Positions 1-8,615 of a stretch of DNA of 64,000 nt are shown here, in pieces (positions within the stretch are counted from its first letter, which is position 1; each line of letters starts with the position of its first letter). Source of the DNA: Smithella sp. (GTDB taxonomy: Bacteria > Desulfobacterota > Syntrophia > Syntrophales > Smithellaceae); the NCBI GenBank assembly GCA_007244375.1, contig SCVW01000047.1, positions 1 to 64,000 of the forward strand. The letters are read 5' to 3'. The position numbers and the translations under genes are program-made. The notes under the pieces are model-generated. The model ran no database searches. It had not been told where the DNA came from and was given only the letters and a program-made list of their open reading frames with translations.

Positions 1-594
1 ATGCTGGCCATCTCCTGCCTTCTTCTGTGCTATACCGGACTGGGGATACTGTTTAAAGAGCTGAACTTTTTAGGCGTCATTTTCGGTGGGCTGAAAGGAT
101 TGGCCACTGTCCATGACATTATGGCCATTGTGTTTGCCATATCATTGGTATTGGCGATACTGATGTGGTGGAAAGAAGCGGGAATATTTGTTTTTCCGGA
201 AGACTGGGAATGGATCAAGGCGGCAGGCGGATACCTGTGGCATCTGGACCACGTACCTGAGACGGGCAAGTACAATCCGGGTCAGAAGGCGTTTTTCCTG
301 ACGGTGGCGCTATGCGGTTTAATGATGGTCTGTACAGGTTTTTTCATGTGGTATCCGGAGAAATTTCCTTTCGGGGCATATCTGCTGGACTGGGTCTATG
401 TACTGCATGTATTTGGCTTTGTGGTGATCTTTGCTTTTTTCTTTATTCACCTTTATCTAGGCACCATCGGTAATCCCGGAAGTGTATCCGCGATGATCAG
501 CGGGAAGATGGAACTGCCGGTATTGAGAATGCTTCATCCGAAATGGGTCAAGGAACTGGAGCATGAAGGCAAACTTATTGTCGGGAAGAAGTAA
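1..594 (+). CDS. Formate dehydrogenase cytochrome b556 (gamma) subunit, 5'-truncated
   Basis: Membrane cytochrome b subunit that passes electrons from a membrane-bound formate dehydrogenase to quinone (FdnI/FdoI family knowledge). Three to four hydrophobic segments are visible, with histidines in or next to them (VHDIMA near residue 38, YLWHLDH near 80, LHVFGF near 138, FFIHLYLGTIG near 148) that fit di-heme ligation, and the family motif GKYNPGQK at about residue 89. Family members are about 210-220 residues; here 197 remain and the first transmembrane segment begins abruptly at base 1, so the ATG at position 1 is probably an internal Met and the true start lies outside the window. A strong terminator follows, making this the last gene of its operon. 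Confidence 0.85.
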   Translation: MLAISCLLLCYTGLGILFKELNFLGVIFGGLKGLATVHDIMAIVFAISLVLAILMWWKEAGIFVFPEDWEWIKAAGGYLWHLDHVPETGKYNPGQKAFFLTVALCGLMMVCTGFFMWYPEKFPFGAYLLDWVYVLHVFGFVVIFAFFFIHLYLGTIGNPGSVSAMISGKMELPVLRMLHPKWVKELEHEGKLIVGKK

Positions 595-620
595 GTAAAT
601 CTAAGGATAAATTTTTTAGA

Positions 621-658
621 GAGGCCTGGAGTAAAAAAACTCCGGGCCTCTTTTTTTT
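621..658 (+). terminator. Rho-independent terminator after the formate dehydrogenase subunit
   Basis: A 12-bp stem (GAGGCCTGGAGT / ACTCCGGGCCTC, one G-U pair) closes a six-A loop and is followed by eight T. It lies 27 bp after the stop codon and ends the operon that enters from the left edge. Confidence 0.9.
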
Positions 659-718
659 CAACAACTGACTCTACGAATCCAAGATGATGCTTCTTAATGC
701 ATCCCCGGTATCCGGATA

Positions 719-780
719 TTAAAATTTGAATCCGGCATCAAGCAGACGGCGGGAAATGGCCCGCTGGTTAATGAGCGAGA
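719..780 (-). pseudogene. Possible C-terminal stub of a TIGR01777-type epimerase
   Basis: On the minus strand the bases encode INQRAISRRLLDAGFKF followed by a stop, with another stop about 20 codons upstream. This resembles the C-terminal NQRxxPxxLLxAGFxF motif of TIGR01777 sugar-nucleotide epimerase/SDR proteins. No start or N-terminal domain is present, so if real it is a decayed remnant downstream of the permease. The match is short and could be chance. Confidence 0.3.
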
Positions 781-788
781 TACTGAAT

Positions 789-2315
789 CTATTCTAAAGG
801 TTTGGTCAGTAAAACCAGCACGCCTGATAACATTAGATAAGCTGCCGCGACCATATAGTTAGCATGTGATTTAATACACCAGGGAAGATAAAGTTCGCCG
901 GTGGGCATGACTGAATGTATAATACCGAAAAGAGTCAGAAATGCGCAAACAGCAGCGCATAAGGCGGCCAATCGCGATTTGTGGTCAATCAAAAAGGCCA
1001 GCATACTGCCCCATAAAAGTCCGGTAATGATAAAACCGTTACTTAGCATTATCAGTGTTTGGTGCATGTTTTGTAAGCGTACGGGTAGTTTGTCCGGAGT
1101 AGCTCCGATTGCTCCCATAAACTGTCCCATGATTATGAGTACCATTGAGGCGACGACCGGCAGTAAACTTAAACTCACCGCCGGTGAATGCGATTGCGGC
1201 GAATCGTTATAGGCCTGACGCATAATTTCAAATCCGATAAACATAAAAATCGGCGCGATAACTGCCCGTGGAATCAGACTTACAAAAAGTGAAAGAAGTC
1301 CAATTACAGAGAATATACCGATCAGAAGTCCCGTCAACAGTGTGTACCACCAGGTCGCTCCCATCTTTTTATATGCCGGATGTCCAATGTATGGTGTAGT
1401 TTGTGCCACACCGCCGAAAAAAGCAGCAATCAGAGATGAAAATGCTTCGGTAAGCAGGATGTCTCTCGTGCGGTAATTGTCGCCGGCCAGACGTGCGCTT
1501 TCCGTATTATTGATACCGCCGATAATGGTTAAAATTCCGAAAGGTATGGCGATGGTCAGATACTGAATACTGTGCGGTAGTGTTTTAAGAAATTCGATAG
1601 AAAAAACCGGCAAAGAAAAATTCATTGCAAGTGTTGGTGCGGTAAATTCCGGTAAGTATCCGCCGAAACCCAGGGTAAAATGAATTCCCGTGCCCAAGAC
1701 TACGGCCACAAGAACACCGGGTAGCCTTGCAGGTAGTTGCATCTTGCTCATCAGCGCTGTAAATATTAATCCCAATGCCACCATGCCAACTACAGCCTCG
1801 CTAAAAAGCTCAAGCAATGGTAAAAACCCAAGCAGTAAAAGACCGATTCCGGCCAAAGGTCCCAGTAATCCTGCGGTGGGAATGACACGCTGAATCCAGC
1901 CGCCAAAAAAAGAAGTAATTATTTTTACTGTTCCGATCATAAATAGAGTGGCCATGCCGATGTACCAAGTGAGCTGTGCATCATGTGTGGCTATATAAGC
2001 AGGCCCCATGACAGCGTAGGCAATACCTATGGTGGATGGCGTATCAATTCCCAGAGGCATCGCCGTGACGTCTGTACGCCCTGTTTTTTTTCTTAAACGG
2101 ATGGCAAGCCACGTATAGATAAGATCACCTATGCAAATTCCGACTGCCGTGCCGGGAATCATGCGTGTCAAAATGATGTCCGCAGGATAGTTGAAAGTGA
2201 AAACAAGAATAGCGCTGAAAAATATCAGGGTTCCGACATTGTCTAAAAAAAGAGCAAGAAAGGCGGTTGTCTCTCCCCAGAACCTGTTCTGACCAATGGT
2301 GTTTTCAGTTGTCAT
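789..2315 (-). CDS. NCS2/AzgA-like purine or xanthine-uracil type permease
   Basis: A 508-residue polytopic inner-membrane protein with about 12-14 hydrophobic segments. The first TM region (FLDNVGTLIFFSAIL), the MPLGIDTPSTIG stretch near residue 95 and the GGINNTESARLAGD segment near residue 265 resemble the NCS2/AzgA nucleobase permeases (COG2252 type). Substrate cannot be read from sequence; a purine or a related organic anion are both possible. The start is well supported by AAAGGAGAAAGG directly before the ATG. It is monocistronic and convergent with the upstream formate dehydrogenase operon. Confidence 0.7.
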   Translation of the reverse strand: MTTENTIGQNRFWGETTAFLALFLDNVGTLIFFSAILVFTFNYPADIILTRMIPGTAVGICIGDLIYTWLAIRLRKKTGRTDVTAMPLGIDTPSTIGIAYAVMGPAYIATHDAQLTWYIGMATLFMIGTVKIITSFFGGWIQRVIPTAGLLGPLAGIGLLLLGFLPLLELFSEAVVGMVALGLIFTALMSKMQLPARLPGVLVAVVLGTGIHFTLGFGGYLPEFTAPTLAMNFSLPVFSIEFLKTLPHSIQYLTIAIPFGILTIIGGINNTESARLAGDNYRTRDILLTEAFSSLIAAFFGGVAQTTPYIGHPAYKKMGATWWYTLLTGLLIGIFSVIGLLSLFVSLIPRAVIAPIFMFIGFEIMRQAYNDSPQSHSPAVSLSLLPVVASMVLIIMGQFMGAIGATPDKLPVRLQNMHQTLIMLSNGFIITGLLWGSMLAFLIDHKSRLAALCAAVCAFLTLFGIIHSVMPTGELYLPWCIKSHANYMVAAAYLMLSGVLVLLTKPLE

Positions 2316-2345
2316 CCTTTCTCCTTTAATTTTCGTTTTCCGTTA

Positions 2346-2374
2346 TGTCACTTCGACCAAAGGGAGAAGTCTTG
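2346..2374. repeat. Half copy of a dispersed TGTCAYTTCGA palindromic repeat
   Basis: TGTCACTTCGACCAAAGGGA then GAAGTCTTG matches the left arm of the longer repeats at 7951, 9457, 23094 and 51573, but the matching right arm (TCGAAATGACA) is absent. It sits just upstream of the permease start. Confidence 0.55.
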
Positions 2375-2455
2375 ATTTATAACAATTTAATATTCCTTGC
2401 ATCTTAACTATATAAACAAAAACAAGTTGTTTGACAATTCGTTTTACAATGGATA

Positions 2456-2485
2456 TTGACAAACAGGGACGATTCATGCTTTATA
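2456..2485 (+). promoter_or_regulatory. Candidate sigma70 promoter in the 478-bp gap before the racemase
   Basis: TTGACA (2456-2461), 18-bp spacer, TTTATA (2480-2485). A second TTGACA lies at 2431. Transcription would give a leader of about 300 nt before the gene at 2794. The rest of the gap (2486-2793) is AT-rich and I recognise no gene in it. Confidence 0.35.
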
Positions 2486-2793
2486 AATGAAATTCTTTTC
2501 ACATTATCAGATTCAATTTTTTATTATAGAAAATTGCGTGACCCTTTTCATGTCATTAAATGATTTATGCAGAAAGCAGCAACCAACGTTTAAGATTTAG
2601 ACAGACCGTATAAACAGTTAGGTGTTGGTTTCATTTTTGTTTTTTCATGTAGATTGAGTTTGTGAAAATATGATGCAGAATTGAATATTATTCAAATTTT
2701 GTAATTGTTCTTTTTTACATTGCGGTTAAACACCGCCGTTAGCCCGAAGGAATCATTCTTTGCAAACATTTGCAATAAAGGAGCTGTGGGATT

Positions 2794-3558
2794 ATGGAAT
2801 ATGCCGGTTTTGAGATCAATGATATTCGTGGGAAGCAACTCAATATGTCCAGGCAATCGATGGCAGGGCATGCGATTGGGATTATGCTTTTAGAAACGTG
2901 GCATCCCTTGCTACCGGGTAGTGTGGCAAATGCAACCACGTTTAATTTTCCGGTGCGCTTGAAAATATTGAGAGACGCTAAAGTAGAACAAATCATGTCT
3001 GGAGATCCTGTGCTGATTGAAATGATTATTAAGGCAGGACGTGAGCTTGAGCAAGAAGGTGTGCGTGCCATTGTAGGGGGGTGTGGTTATTTTGCCAACT
3101 ACCAGCGGGAAGTGGCTGCGGCTTTGAATATTCCTGTTTTTCTTTCCAGCTTGCTGCAAGTGCCGGTGATTCTTCGAGCATTAAAGCCAGGGCAACAAGT
3201 TGGTTTATTGGTTGCTGATTCCAAAGCGCTGAATCAGCAGATGCTGGAAGCTTGCGGAATTACATCCGGGATGCCGATTGTATGCGTGGGAATGGAAGAT
3301 CAGCCTGAGTTTCGTAATATTTTAGAATGTAGTGGAAAGTTAAATTATGATAGATATGAAAATGAAGTGGTTGGACGTGCGCAAAAATTAGTCGTTGAAA
3401 ATCCCAACGTAAATGCAATTTTGCTTGAATGTAGTGAATTCCCGTCAGTTGCCAGAAGTGTCCAGCGAGCAGTTAAGTTACCGGTATGGGATTATATATC
3501 GATGATAAATTGGATTTATCACGGTGTTGTTCAGCGAGTCTATAAAGGTTTCTTTTAG
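2794..3558 (+). CDS. Asp/Glu racemase superfamily protein
   Basis: A 254-residue cytoplasmic protein of the two-cysteine, cofactor-independent racemase/isomerase superfamily (Asp/Glu/hydantoin racemase, maleate isomerase, arylmalonate decarboxylase). Both catalytic cysteines are present: C97 in VGGCGYF and C213 in LLECSEFP. The usual family length is 230-270. The start follows AAAGGAG at 11 bp. Substrate is not predictable; the N-terminal extension of about 25 residues before the first beta strand is slightly longer than in glutamate racemases, so a catabolic racemase or decarboxylase role is as likely as cell-wall glutamate supply. The flavin reductase gene follows after 162 bp. Confidence 0.75.
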   Translation: MEYAGFEINDIRGKQLNMSRQSMAGHAIGIMLLETWHPLLPGSVANATTFNFPVRLKILRDAKVEQIMSGDPVLIEMIIKAGRELEQEGVRAIVGGCGYFANYQREVAAALNIPVFLSSLLQVPVILRALKPGQQVGLLVADSKALNQQMLEACGITSGMPIVCVGMEDQPEFRNILECSGKLNYDRYENEVVGRAQKLVVENPNVNAILLECSEFPSVARSVQRAVKLPVWDYISMINWIYHGVVQRVYKGFF

Positions 3559-3720
3559 ATTAGCAAAATTCATTTGACTTGCTTCCAAATGATAAGCAGT
3601 GATAGATTTACTTTTGAAAAGATGGTTTACAATACATGGAAAGCTATTTACATTTATATATGAATAAGCCATTAGTAAAATTTCAGAAGAGCATATATTA
3701 GATTCTAAAGGAGGTACAAA

Positions 3721-4257
3721 ATGGCAAAAAGATCATTTCCTCTTTCCAAAGTCTATATTTTACTGGAATCGGGTCCGGTTGTCATGGTTACAACTGCATG
3801 GGCCAGTAAGATGAACGTCATGCCGATGTCCTGGCACACCATGATGGAATTTGAACCGCCTTTGATCGGCTTCGTCATGAGTGATCAGAATTATTCCTTC
3901 GGACCGCTGATGGCCACCAGAGAATGTGTTATTAATATTCCGACGGTTAATATCGTTGAAAAGGTCGTTGGTTGCGGTAATATGTCCGGAGCTAAGATCG
4001 ACAAGTTCAGAATATTTAACTTAACGCCCAAGCCTGCGGAAAAAGTCAAGGCGCCGCTTATTGATGAATGCTACGCTAATTTCGAATGCCGGGTGGTTGA
4101 CACAAGTCTGGTTAAAAAATACTGCTTCTTTGTCGTGGAAGTTGTCAAAGCATGGGCTGATCCCTTCGTGAATGATCCTCTGACTATTCATCATCAAGGA
4201 AAAGAGGAATTCATGGTTGCCGGCAAAACTATCAAAGTAAAATCAAAGATGAAATAG
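3721..4257 (+). CDS. Flavin reductase-like domain protein (flavoredoxin type)
   Basis: A 178-residue FMN-binding split-barrel protein. SGPVVMVTTAWASKMNVMPMS at the N terminus and PPLIGFVMSDQNYSF near residue 45 are the classic flavin_reduct/flavoredoxin fold motifs; an INIPTVNIVEKVVGCG stretch follows near residue 80. Family members bind FMN and act in NAD(P)H:flavin reduction or as electron carriers in anaerobes. The start has a perfect AAAGGAGG Shine-Dalgarno 5 bp upstream. It begins a co-oriented set with the C_GCAxxG_C_C and cupin genes, which hints at a redox role. Confidence 0.85.
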   Translation: MAKRSFPLSKVYILLESGPVVMVTTAWASKMNVMPMSWHTMMEFEPPLIGFVMSDQNYSFGPLMATRECVINIPTVNIVEKVVGCGNMSGAKIDKFRIFNLTPKPAEKVKAPLIDECYANFECRVVDTSLVKKYCFFVVEVVKAWADPFVNDPLTIHHQGKEEFMVAGKTIKVKSKMK

Positions 4258-4303
4258 TTCAGTCTCCATAAAAATACATCGGGCGAAATGTTGGGGGTAT
4301 TTG

Positions 4304-5275
4304 ATGAATAAATCTGTAGAAAAGAACGAAGGATATTGGGGATGGAAGGGATCTTTTTGTCTGTTAAAAGATTTGAATTGCGCGCTGGCTTCTCATGAGG
4401 TTGTACAAGATATGATTGGTAGAAGAGAAGATAGTGTGCTGAAGGCTGTTACAGGGCTGGAAGGTGGTGTTGTGGCTAACGGTTCTACATGTGGGGTGGT
4501 GACAGGCGGTTCTCTGGGGTTGGCACTTATGTATGATGATGTGCTGCGGGAGAAAGGCATTGTCGCGGAAGCAGGAGTGATGTCGCTGATAGGTGAATAC
4601 ACCAAATGGTTTGAAAATAATTATGGTTCGTCATTGTGCAGAAAGAGAAGCGGTGTAAATTTTTATAAAACAGGGGGACAATTACGTTATCTATTACCTG
4701 GTGATAGAGTAGGTAAATGTCTATTGCATATAAGGGGTGCAATGAAACACCTTTATGGTTATCAGAAGAAAGATTTGCCTGAATTGGAGCTTGAGAAAAA
4801 AGAAATGCGGAGTGAACCAGTACATTGCGCGCAGACTGTATTGAAAGAAATAAGAAATCGTACCGGAGTAGGTGATCCGCTTTTGGAGCGTTTGTCTTTT
4901 ATTTTTGACGGGGGGTTGGGTTTTAAAGGAGGAGTTTGTGGCGCTCTTGTCGGCGCAGTTGCAGGCATAAATCTTTTATTGGGTATGAATGTTCGTGATT
5001 CAAATTATTTTCAAACGATTAAAGCATTTATTGTCGGCCATGTTAATCTGCTTGTAAAAAAACCTTTTGGTGCTCCTGAACCGTTTTGTGTAGGCAAGAA
5101 TATCATTCAAAAATTTGTTGAAAAAGCGGGGTCAATGGAATGTAGTTTTATTACAGGTAAGAAATTCTTCGGCTGGAATGACTTTCAAAAGCATATATCA
5201 TCTTCGGACAAATGCGCAGGATTGATCGAACTTGCTGTAACGGAAGCATCTAATGCTATTAAAAGTTTAAAATAA
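4304..5275 (+). CDS. Tandem C_GCAxxG_C_C-family redox protein
   Basis: I place the start at the ATG at 4304 (323 residues), behind GGGGG 5 bp upstream; a TTG one codon earlier is possible. The protein looks like two copies of the C_GCAxxG_C_C unit (family of putative redox-active, cysteine-rich proteins of anaerobes). Copy 1 has STCGVVTGG near residue 65 and SSLCRKRSG near 110; copy 2 has GGVCGALVG near 210 and MECSFITG near 280. Single-unit family members are about 140-160 residues, so this is a double-length fusion with degenerate motifs. Function is unproven for the family; cysteine redox chemistry or metal binding is inferred. It follows the flavin reductase by 46 bp and precedes a cupin by 32 bp. 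Confidence 0.65.
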   Translation: MNKSVEKNEGYWGWKGSFCLLKDLNCALASHEVVQDMIGRREDSVLKAVTGLEGGVVANGSTCGVVTGGSLGLALMYDDVLREKGIVAEAGVMSLIGEYTKWFENNYGSSLCRKRSGVNFYKTGGQLRYLLPGDRVGKCLLHIRGAMKHLYGYQKKDLPELELEKKEMRSEPVHCAQTVLKEIRNRTGVGDPLLERLSFIFDGGLGFKGGVCGALVGAVAGINLLLGMNVRDSNYFQTIKAFIVGHVNLLVKKPFGAPEPFCVGKNIIQKFVEKAGSMECSFITGKKFFGWNDFQKHISSSDKCAGLIELAVTEASNAIKSLK

Positions 5276-5307
5276 ATAGTTGTCATAAGAAGCAGGAATA
5301 TCAACCG

Positions 5308-5622
5308 ATGGGGAATATATTTTCTTCACTGCCTGATAAATTTGAGCAAGAGTTTTTCGAAGAATTACTTCGTCATAAAAGTGTAAAAATTGAAAGAATT
5401 GTTTCCAAAGGCCATACCTCTCCGAAGAGTGGCTGGTATGATCAAGAAGAAAACGAATGGGTTCTTGTTCTGGAAGGTAGTGGAACAATTCTCTTCGAAA
5501 ACGGATCTGAGTTCAACCTTAAAAAAGGCGATTATTTGAATGTCCCGGCTCATATCAAACATAAAGTTATCCGGACAGACCAAGACCATATTACTGTTTG
5601 GCTGACTATTCACTACATTTAA
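5308..5622 (+). CDS. Small cupin-domain protein
   Basis: A 104-residue single cupin barrel. Motif 1 region EWVLVLEGSGTILFENG and motif 2 GDYLNVPAHIKHKV (G-D-x-x-x-x-P-x-x-x-x-H) are both visible; one metal-ligand His (H81 or H84) and the upstream Glu are retained, but the usual H-x-H of motif 1 is replaced. Such stand-alone cupins bind a metal or small ligand; the reaction is unknown. It is the last gene of the co-oriented run from 3721. Confidence 0.75.
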   Translation: MGNIFSSLPDKFEQEFFEELLRHKSVKIERIVSKGHTSPKSGWYDQEENEWVLVLEGSGTILFENGSEFNLKKGDYLNVPAHIKHKVIRTDQDHITVWLTIHYI

Positions 5623-5664
5623 TGTTCACAGTGAACAAAGTTAGATATTGAGGCGCCTTCCGGA

Positions 5665-6204
5665 TTACTTCACAATTTTAAAAAACTCTTTGGCCCTCGG
5701 ATCTGCTGCGGTACTTAGTAGTTCAAATAAGATCATTTCTGTCGATGTTATTTTCGTTCCGGCACTTTTCATCGCGTCTATTCCGATTTGACGGTTTTCC
5801 GGTGTGCGTGATGAAACTGCATCGGCAACCAGATGAACGGTATAGCCGTTGGAAATTAAATCAAGAGCGGTTTGATAGACACACACGTGGCATTCAATTC
5901 CAATTAGAATTACTTGCCGGCGATTTAATGTTTCCAGTTCTTTTTTAAAGTTATTTTCACCCCAGCAACTGAAAGATTCTTTGGCTATCGGATTAACGCC
6001 TTCCAGTTCCGCAGCTATCTGCGGCAAGGTTTTCCCCAGCTTCTGCGGAATTTGTTCGGTGATGATGATAGGCAGATTCAGGATTTTTAAACCCTTGATA
6101 AGCTTAACGGCATTGGCAAAAAGATTTTCCTTGTCGGACATAACCTGGGCCAGACTGCCCTGGATGTCAACGATAATGAAAACAGCGTCAGCGTTATTAA
6201 TCAT
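5665..6204 (-). CDS. Isochorismatase-family cysteine hydrolase
   Basis: A 179-residue cytoplasmic hydrolase. The catalytic triad is readable: D13 in IIVDIQG, K75 in NPIAKESFSC and C108 in GIECHVCVYQTALDL. The family includes isochorismatase, nicotinamidase, N-carbamoylsarcosine amidase and YcaC-like enzymes; the short length and lack of an extra domain fit the YcaC/uncharacterised group. The start follows AAGGAG about 10 bp upstream. It is convergent with the cupin gene. Confidence 0.85.
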   Translation of the reverse strand: MINNADAVFIIVDIQGSLAQVMSDKENLFANAVKLIKGLKILNLPIIITEQIPQKLGKTLPQIAAELEGVNPIAKESFSCWGENNFKKELETLNRRQVILIGIECHVCVYQTALDLISNGYTVHLVADAVSSRTPENRQIGIDAMKSAGTKITSTEMILFELLSTAADPRAKEFFKIVK

Positions 6205-6328
6205 ACTGAAATTCTCCTTCTCAATCCTGTTGGAATAATACGCGCAAGTATTTTGCGGAGTATTATTTCCTGAAAAATCATTAATTCGTCAAGCATTTTT
6301 TATGGAATAGAATGAGGCGTTCGTAATC

Positions 6329-6736
6329 CTATCGGCAAGGCTTGAATTTGGGCAGCGTGATTTCCGGCGTAACATCATCCCAGGCAACTGTTACATCCAT
6401 GCCGCATTTAATTTCCTGATGGTTGCAATCGATAATGTTCGTAAGCAGGTGCGGTCCTTCATCCAGTTCTACAATGGCGACCACATAGGGAATCTCATTT
6501 GCAAATCCGGCATGATATGCAGTGTGATATACGGCGTACGTGTAGATGGTTCCATGACCGCCGGCAATTACCCATTCGGTTTCCTTCTTATAGCACTTTG
6601 GGCATATAATGGAAGCCGGCCAGCGGACATGGCCGCATGCCTGACACTTCTGAAATTTGAGCTCGCGGTTTTTGCATCCGTCCCAGAAAGGCTTCACATC
6701 GGAATTTATTTTAGGCAGCGGTTTGTTGTAGGACAT
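6329..6736 (-). CDS. DUF35 Zn-ribbon/OB-fold acyl-CoA-associated protein
   Basis: A 135-residue protein with an N-terminal rubredoxin-like zinc ribbon (CQACGHVRW then IICPKC, CxxC-x11-CxxC) and a C-terminal OB fold with the typical PYVVAIVELDEGP strand. DUF35 proteins pair with thiolase-like partners, as in BbsA/BbsB of anaerobic toluene degradation and the ChsH2/Ltp2 sterol side-chain aldolase. The start at 6736 has GAGGAGGT 5 bp upstream; an open frame continues further 5' but lies inside the thiolase gene. Its ATG shares one base with the thiolase stop (TAATG), so translation is probably coupled and the two subunits made in equal amounts. Confidence 0.9.
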   Translation of the reverse strand: MSYNKPLPKINSDVKPFWDGCKNRELKFQKCQACGHVRWPASIICPKCYKKETEWVIAGGHGTIYTYAVYHTAYHAGFANEIPYVVAIVELDEGPHLLTNIIDCNHQEIKCGMDVTVAWDDVTPEITLPKFKPCR

Positions 6737-7899
6737 TATAACCTCCTCAGAATGTAGCACAGGTGCGATTGCAGTATGGCGCCATTGTCGCTGCATAAGA
6801 TGATTTCCGGGTTCTTTGTGTTCGTTTGCGGGCCGAGTTGGCGTTGTTCGCATCTGCCCATAATCTGCATGGCTGCTTCACTCAGAGGTGTGAGTCCCAT
6901 GTAGTAGGCTTCAGATAAGAGTCCGCCCGAAGTGTTCACCGGCATTCTGCCACCCGGCTCTATGGTGCCGCCTTTAAACCAGTCTTCACCTTCACCCGGA
7001 CCGAAAAAACCATAGTCCTGCAGCGTAATCTCAACTGTGTAAGTGAAACAGTCGTATATTTCGCACGCATCCACATCCTTGATTGTAATACCGGCCATTT
7101 TGAAGGCGTCTTCGGACGCTTTTTTTGCTCCGGTGGGACCGGTCATTGATGTTGAATATTTTATGTCCGTCGAGAGGTTGTGCGCACCAATGCCCATAAT
7201 AACTGCGGGAGGATTTCTAAGATCGCGGGCACGCTCGAGAGAAGTGACAATGACAGCTCTGCCTCCGTCATTAAGAAGGCAGTTATCCGGCAGACGAAAC
7301 GGCTCCACAAACCACTTATAGTTTAAATAATCTTCGAAGGTAAGCGGCTTTCCATGCATTATTGCGTCCGGATTCAGGCATGCCCATTTTCTCTGGCCGA
7401 CTACGATATGCTTCCATGTTTCCGGTCCGGTATGGTATTCGTACATCGCTCTTTGCGCTGCGAGGGCATATCCGCCTGTCGCTCCGAAATGACCGAATAC
7501 CGCATCGTCTCCGGTAAATTCATTAAGCATTGTCAGAAGCGAGTCGCTGGAACGCGCATTATGACCGAATGAAATCAGCACGTAATTACAAAAACCTGAA
7601 TCCAGCGCGCTTACGGCATTCTGTAAATGACTGCGCGAACAGTTTGCGTCCTGATAGATATATTTTGGTTCTATTCCCAGATGTTCGGCCACAACGAAAG
7701 GAGTAAGATCATTCTCGTCCGATGAGGCGGGAAAATGCCGGTAACAAATCAATCCGTCAATATCGTTTTTCTTCAGACCGGCATCGGCAATTGCGTTTAC
7801 ACAAGCCTCCAGATGAAAGCTCAGAGAGGTTCTTGCCGGAACCTTGCCTTGCGGTGTGTAGCCAATACCAACGATCGCGTATTTATCCTTCAGGCTCAT
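6736..7899 (-). CDS. Thiolase-like acyl-CoA C-C bond enzyme (SCPx/BbsB type)
   Basis: A 387-residue thiolase-fold protein. The nucleophilic Cys is probably C87 in QDANCSRS; DCFTYTVE near residue 285 and VNTSGGLLSEAYYMG near 332 are the C-terminal landmarks. In canonical thiolases the last motif continues as GHPxGxTG; here the catalytic His position is occupied by Tyr (EAYYMG), which suggests a retro-aldol or specialised thiolytic reaction like other DUF35-partnered enzymes rather than plain acetoacetyl-CoA thiolysis. Transcribed first, with the DUF35 partner immediately downstream. The exact acyl substrate is unknown. Confidence 0.8.
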   Translation of the reverse strand: MSLKDKYAIVGIGYTPQGKVPARTSLSFHLEACVNAIADAGLKKNDIDGLICYRHFPASSDENDLTPFVVAEHLGIEPKYIYQDANCSRSHLQNAVSALDSGFCNYVLISFGHNARSSDSLLTMLNEFTGDDAVFGHFGATGGYALAAQRAMYEYHTGPETWKHIVVGQRKWACLNPDAIMHGKPLTFEDYLNYKWFVEPFRLPDNCLLNDGGRAVIVTSLERARDLRNPPAVIMGIGAHNLSTDIKYSTSMTGPTGAKKASEDAFKMAGITIKDVDACEIYDCFTYTVEITLQDYGFFGPGEGEDWFKGGTIEPGGRMPVNTSGGLLSEAYYMGLTPLSEAAMQIMGRCEQRQLGPQTNTKNPEIILCSDNGAILQSHLCYILRRL

Positions 7900-7950
7900 A
7901 GAGTATTCCTTTTCTTCTCTGGCTTCTGGGATAGTGTCTCAATGAATCCT

Positions 7951-8026
7951 TGTCATATCGACCAAGGGGAGATATCTTGTATACTTTTATGATCATTAAG
8001 ATTTCTCGCTTCGTTTCGAAATGACA
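7951..8026. repeat. Dispersed palindromic repeat, copy A
   Basis: Begins TGTCATATCGACC, has an internal GGGAGATATCTTG / AAGATTTCTCGC pair, and ends TTTCGAAATGACA: an imperfect inverted repeat of 76 bp. Same family as the copies at 9457, 23094 and 51573. It lies between the thiolase start and the CoA-binding protein gene. Confidence 0.75.
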
Positions 8027-8072
8027 TGCTGTAAAAATATTCTCACAGGCGCGTCATTTTTAAAAAATAAAG

Positions 8073-8528
8073 TCATCCTAACAACACCGCATGTTCGATT
8101 TTAATACATTTTGATTCTATGACTGTCAAACCCGCTTCCCGCGCTTTTCGTGCCGCCTGTTCGTGATAAAGATCCAGTTGCATCCAGACTGCACCGGCCT
8201 TAATTTTTATTGCTTCATCTACAATTTCGGCAATGAATTCGGTTTTGCGGAAAATATCGACAATGTCAACTTTGTCCGGTATTGATAGAAGATCGGGATA
8301 CGATTTTTCCCCCAGTATTTCGGAACATTTTGGATTAACCGGAATGATTTTGTATCCCTTTTCCATCATATACAGGGCAACGCTGTGACTGTCACGGGTA
8401 GGTGTGTCGGAAAGTCCCACAATCGCGATGGTTCTGGCTTTTTTTAGTAGTAGAGTAACTTCTTCATCACGCGGTTCATTGTGATGAATAAAGCAATTTA
8501 TACTTTCAATAATCCGTTTTTCTGCCAT
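8073..8528 (-). CDS. CoA-binding Rossmann protein (YccU family)
   Basis: A 151-residue CoA_binding_2 domain protein resembling YccU and the nucleotide-binding part of succinyl-CoA synthetase alpha. Visible motifs: TIAIVGLSDTPTRDS (dinucleotide-like loop, residue 33 on), YKIIPVNPKC near 60 and GAVWMQLDLYH near 113. It may sense or bind CoA or acyl-CoA; no catalytic role is known for the family. Monocistronic, in the same orientation as the flanking acyl-CoA genes. Confidence 0.85.
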   Translation of the reverse strand: MAEKRIIESINCFIHHNEPRDEEVTLLLKKARTIAIVGLSDTPTRDSHSVALYMMEKGYKIIPVNPKCSEILGEKSYPDLLSIPDKVDIVDIFRKTEFIAEIVDEAIKIKAGAVWMQLDLYHEQAARKAREAGLTVIESKCIKIEHAVLLG

Positions 8529-8615
8529 ATTTATTCGGAAAGCTCTCTGTTCCCAACATTATCTTGTCGATATCTTATACTTAAGGGATATAAATATCAA
8601 AGCCATTTTTTAGTC

